Assembly: GCA_947500575.1 (NCBI GenBank)
Contig: CANMSI010000001.1
Coordinates: 682,001-746,000, forward strand
DNA from: an uncultured Flavobacteriaceae bacterium
Lineage (GTDB): Bacteria; Bacteroidota; Bacteroidia; Flavobacteriales; Flavobacteriaceae
Reading direction: 5' to 3'
Length of the DNA: 64,000 nt
Shown here one piece after another: positions 62,725-64,000 of this stretch. Numbering within the stretch: the first letter of the stretch is position 1; every line of letters begins with the position of its first letter. A program made the translations under genes and the position numbers. Below the pieces are notes generated by a model that was not told where the DNA came from, made no database searches, and saw nothing but the letters and a program-made list of their open reading frames with translations.

Positions 62725-64000
62725 TTAACGGTAGCGCCAACTTGTTAAATCGGCACCTTTAGGAGCACTCTCCGCAATTCGTTTCATAATTTTAGGAACG
62801 TACATACTGTTATAACGCATACGCGTAATATGGTTCGGAAGTTCGGGATCTCCATTCCAACAATGCTCGGCTTTATCTCCATAGGCCACTTCCCCATCAT
62901 AATAAGGATCTGTGGTTCCTTCTAAAAAGTCTTCCATCAAATACACCGCATTATTGAGGTAGTAATTATCCATATCGCCACAATAAATGTGTATTTTCCC
63001 TTTTAAATCATCTCCTAGTTTATCCCAATCTCGTTCTAAAATATGGCGCAAATCATAATTCTCTTTCCAATAATTAGCTACTTCTGCGTCAATATCACCT
63101 GTCCTTTTATCCCATAAACGTTCTGGATAACCATCTGCTCCTTGGGGTGAGTAAGTCGCCTCCCAAATATCCCATTGCTGACCTGAACGCGATTTATCTC
63201 CTAATACCAATTCTAAATGATTTGCATCTTTTAAGGTAGACTGAATTTGTCCTAAATAATCTCTATGTGCGGGCACTTCCAATTTCTTATGAGCACTTTC
63301 ATAATAGTAGGCATTCTTATCTTTATAAATATCCGTAAGACAATAGGCTCTAAAATCAATGGGGTCTGGACAGGCTGCAAAGCAACCGTTATATTCCTCT
63401 GGATACTTCACTTGCACTGCCAAAGCCTCCCAACCACCAGTGGAGCCTCCATAAAGAAAACGAGACCAACCCTCACCTTGCCCTCGAAACTGTTCTTCTA
63501 TATAGGGAATAAGCTCATGTGTAATAGCATCTCCATATGGGCCTTGACTTGCAGAATTCACGGCATATGAATCATCATAATAAGGAGTAGGGTGTTGAAT
63601 TTCAATGATTAAAAAACGAGGGAAGTCTGGCTCATTCCACCGTTTATAAAAATCATAGGCTTCTTGTTGTTGTATGATATTATAGCCATCTACATCAAAA
63701 CGTGCTGAATATTCTGGTTCCAAATTTGGATCTGGAGGCGTGGTTCGGAATCCTCCAAAATCCGAAGGAAAATGCCCATGAAAAACCATGAGTGGGTATT
63801 TCGCTTCCGGATGTTCCTCAAAACCTTTGGGTAAAAGCACATGTGCTCCTAAATACATATCTCTTCCCCAAAATTTAGATAGTTTTTCTGATTTTATCTT
63901 TATATGCTTAATCCACTCTGTATCCTTGGCTTCTTCTATGGGCGGGATTACTTGATCCATAACCACTTCAACATCTTGAACACCTTTCTCCGTTATGGTA
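62725..64000 (-). CDS. large alpha/beta-hydrolase-fold protein, 5' end outside window
   Basis: The frame is open to the right edge, so the gene starts beyond 64000; the GTG at 63966 is internal. The visible 425 codons contain HVLLPKGFEEHPEAKYPLMV, YGGSTGGWEALAVQVKYPEE with Ser in the elbow, and AEHCWNGDPELPNHITRMRY for the C-terminal His. It is a large member of the esterase-like hydrolases. It probably shares an operon with the esterase gene at 61814. Confidence 0.8.
   Translation of the reverse strand, partial: TITEKGVQDVEVVMDQVIPPIEEAKDTEWIKHIKIKSEKLSKFWGRDMYLGAHVLLPKGFEEHPEAKYPLMVFHGHFPSDFGGFRTTPPDPNLEPEYSARFDVDGYNIIQQQEAYDFYKRWNEPDFPRFLIIEIQHPTPYYDDSYAVNSASQGPYGDAITHELIPYIEEQFRGQGEGWSRFLYGGSTGGWEALAVQVKYPEEYNGCFAACPDPIDFRAYCLTDIYKDKNAYYYESAHKKLEVPAHRDYLGQIQSTLKDANHLELVLGDKSRSGQQWDIWEATYSPQGADGYPERLWDKRTGDIDAEVANYWKENYDLRHILERDWDKLGDDLKGKIHIYCGDMDNYYLNNAVYLMEDFLEGTTDPYYDGEVAYGDKAEHCWNGDPELPNHITRMRYNSMYVPKIMKRIAESAPKGADLTSWRYR

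Overview
The window reads as chromosome of a marine-type member of the Flavobacteriaceae (phylum Bacteroidota). It is AT-rich. Many secreted proteins are lipoproteins with a Cys followed by Ser/Asp-rich stretches. Genes are often coupled by overlapping TAATG or ATGA, starts are rarely preceded by a strong Shine-Dalgarno sequence, and a decayed type IX secretion (type B) C-terminal sorting domain is present. Genus cannot be decided from the sequence alone. No rRNA, tRNA, CRISPR array, insertion sequence or origin was seen.

Region 1 (1-13,097, minus strand): most of an extracellular contractile injection system (eCIS, a phage-tail-like particle) in one tight operon. In transcription order it holds a DUF4255 cap/terminator protein, a single sheath gene, two tube proteins, a DUF5908 small protein, a LysM hub protein, a VgrG-like spike, a PAAR tip, a gp25-like wedge, a 989-aa baseplate J protein, an unrecognised 212-aa protein, a 797-aa second wedge protein and the start of a tape-measure protein. 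The last gene runs off the left edge, so the AAA+ ATPase and any effectors would lie outside. Region 2 (13,098-16,743) holds a secreted HtrA-like protease and a two-gene operon (an L,D-transpeptidase-like lipoprotein plus a basic helical secreted protein). They sit between two intergenic stretches of almost equal length that share short sequence motifs with each other, one of them just upstream of the eCIS operon. A common regulation of particle production and cell-wall remodelling is a testable idea.

Region 3 (16,744-43,951) is mostly core metabolism. It holds a DnaQ/GIY-YIG nuclease fusion, a sulfur module (SulP transporter, persulfide-dioxygenase-like MBL-rhodanese protein, nearby Crp/Fnr regulator, two candidate operators), an acyl-CoA ligase, an M20 peptidase, a CotH lipoprotein, cysteine synthase, a LolC/E-type permease divergent from a NamZ-type muramidase, QueE, RidA, a HerA-like ATPase and assorted small enzymes.

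Region 4 (44,063-47,280) is a two-gene island of visibly higher G+C: an NCS1-type permease and a mannitol/fructuronate dehydrogenase. Region 5 (47,281-59,290) looks accessory and partly decaying: a type B sorting-domain remnant, an outer-membrane-protein remnant, and an esterase gene carrying both a frameshift and loss of its nucleophile serine. Intact genes here include an esterase, a GH-A clan glycosidase, small membrane proteins, VOC/DUF3052/GNAT proteins and a TonB receptor locus with a probable metal-binding partner. Region 6 (59,406-64,000) holds a membrane-anchored protein with its lipoprotein partner, a DUF4349 lipoprotein and two more putative esterases, the last cut by the window edge.
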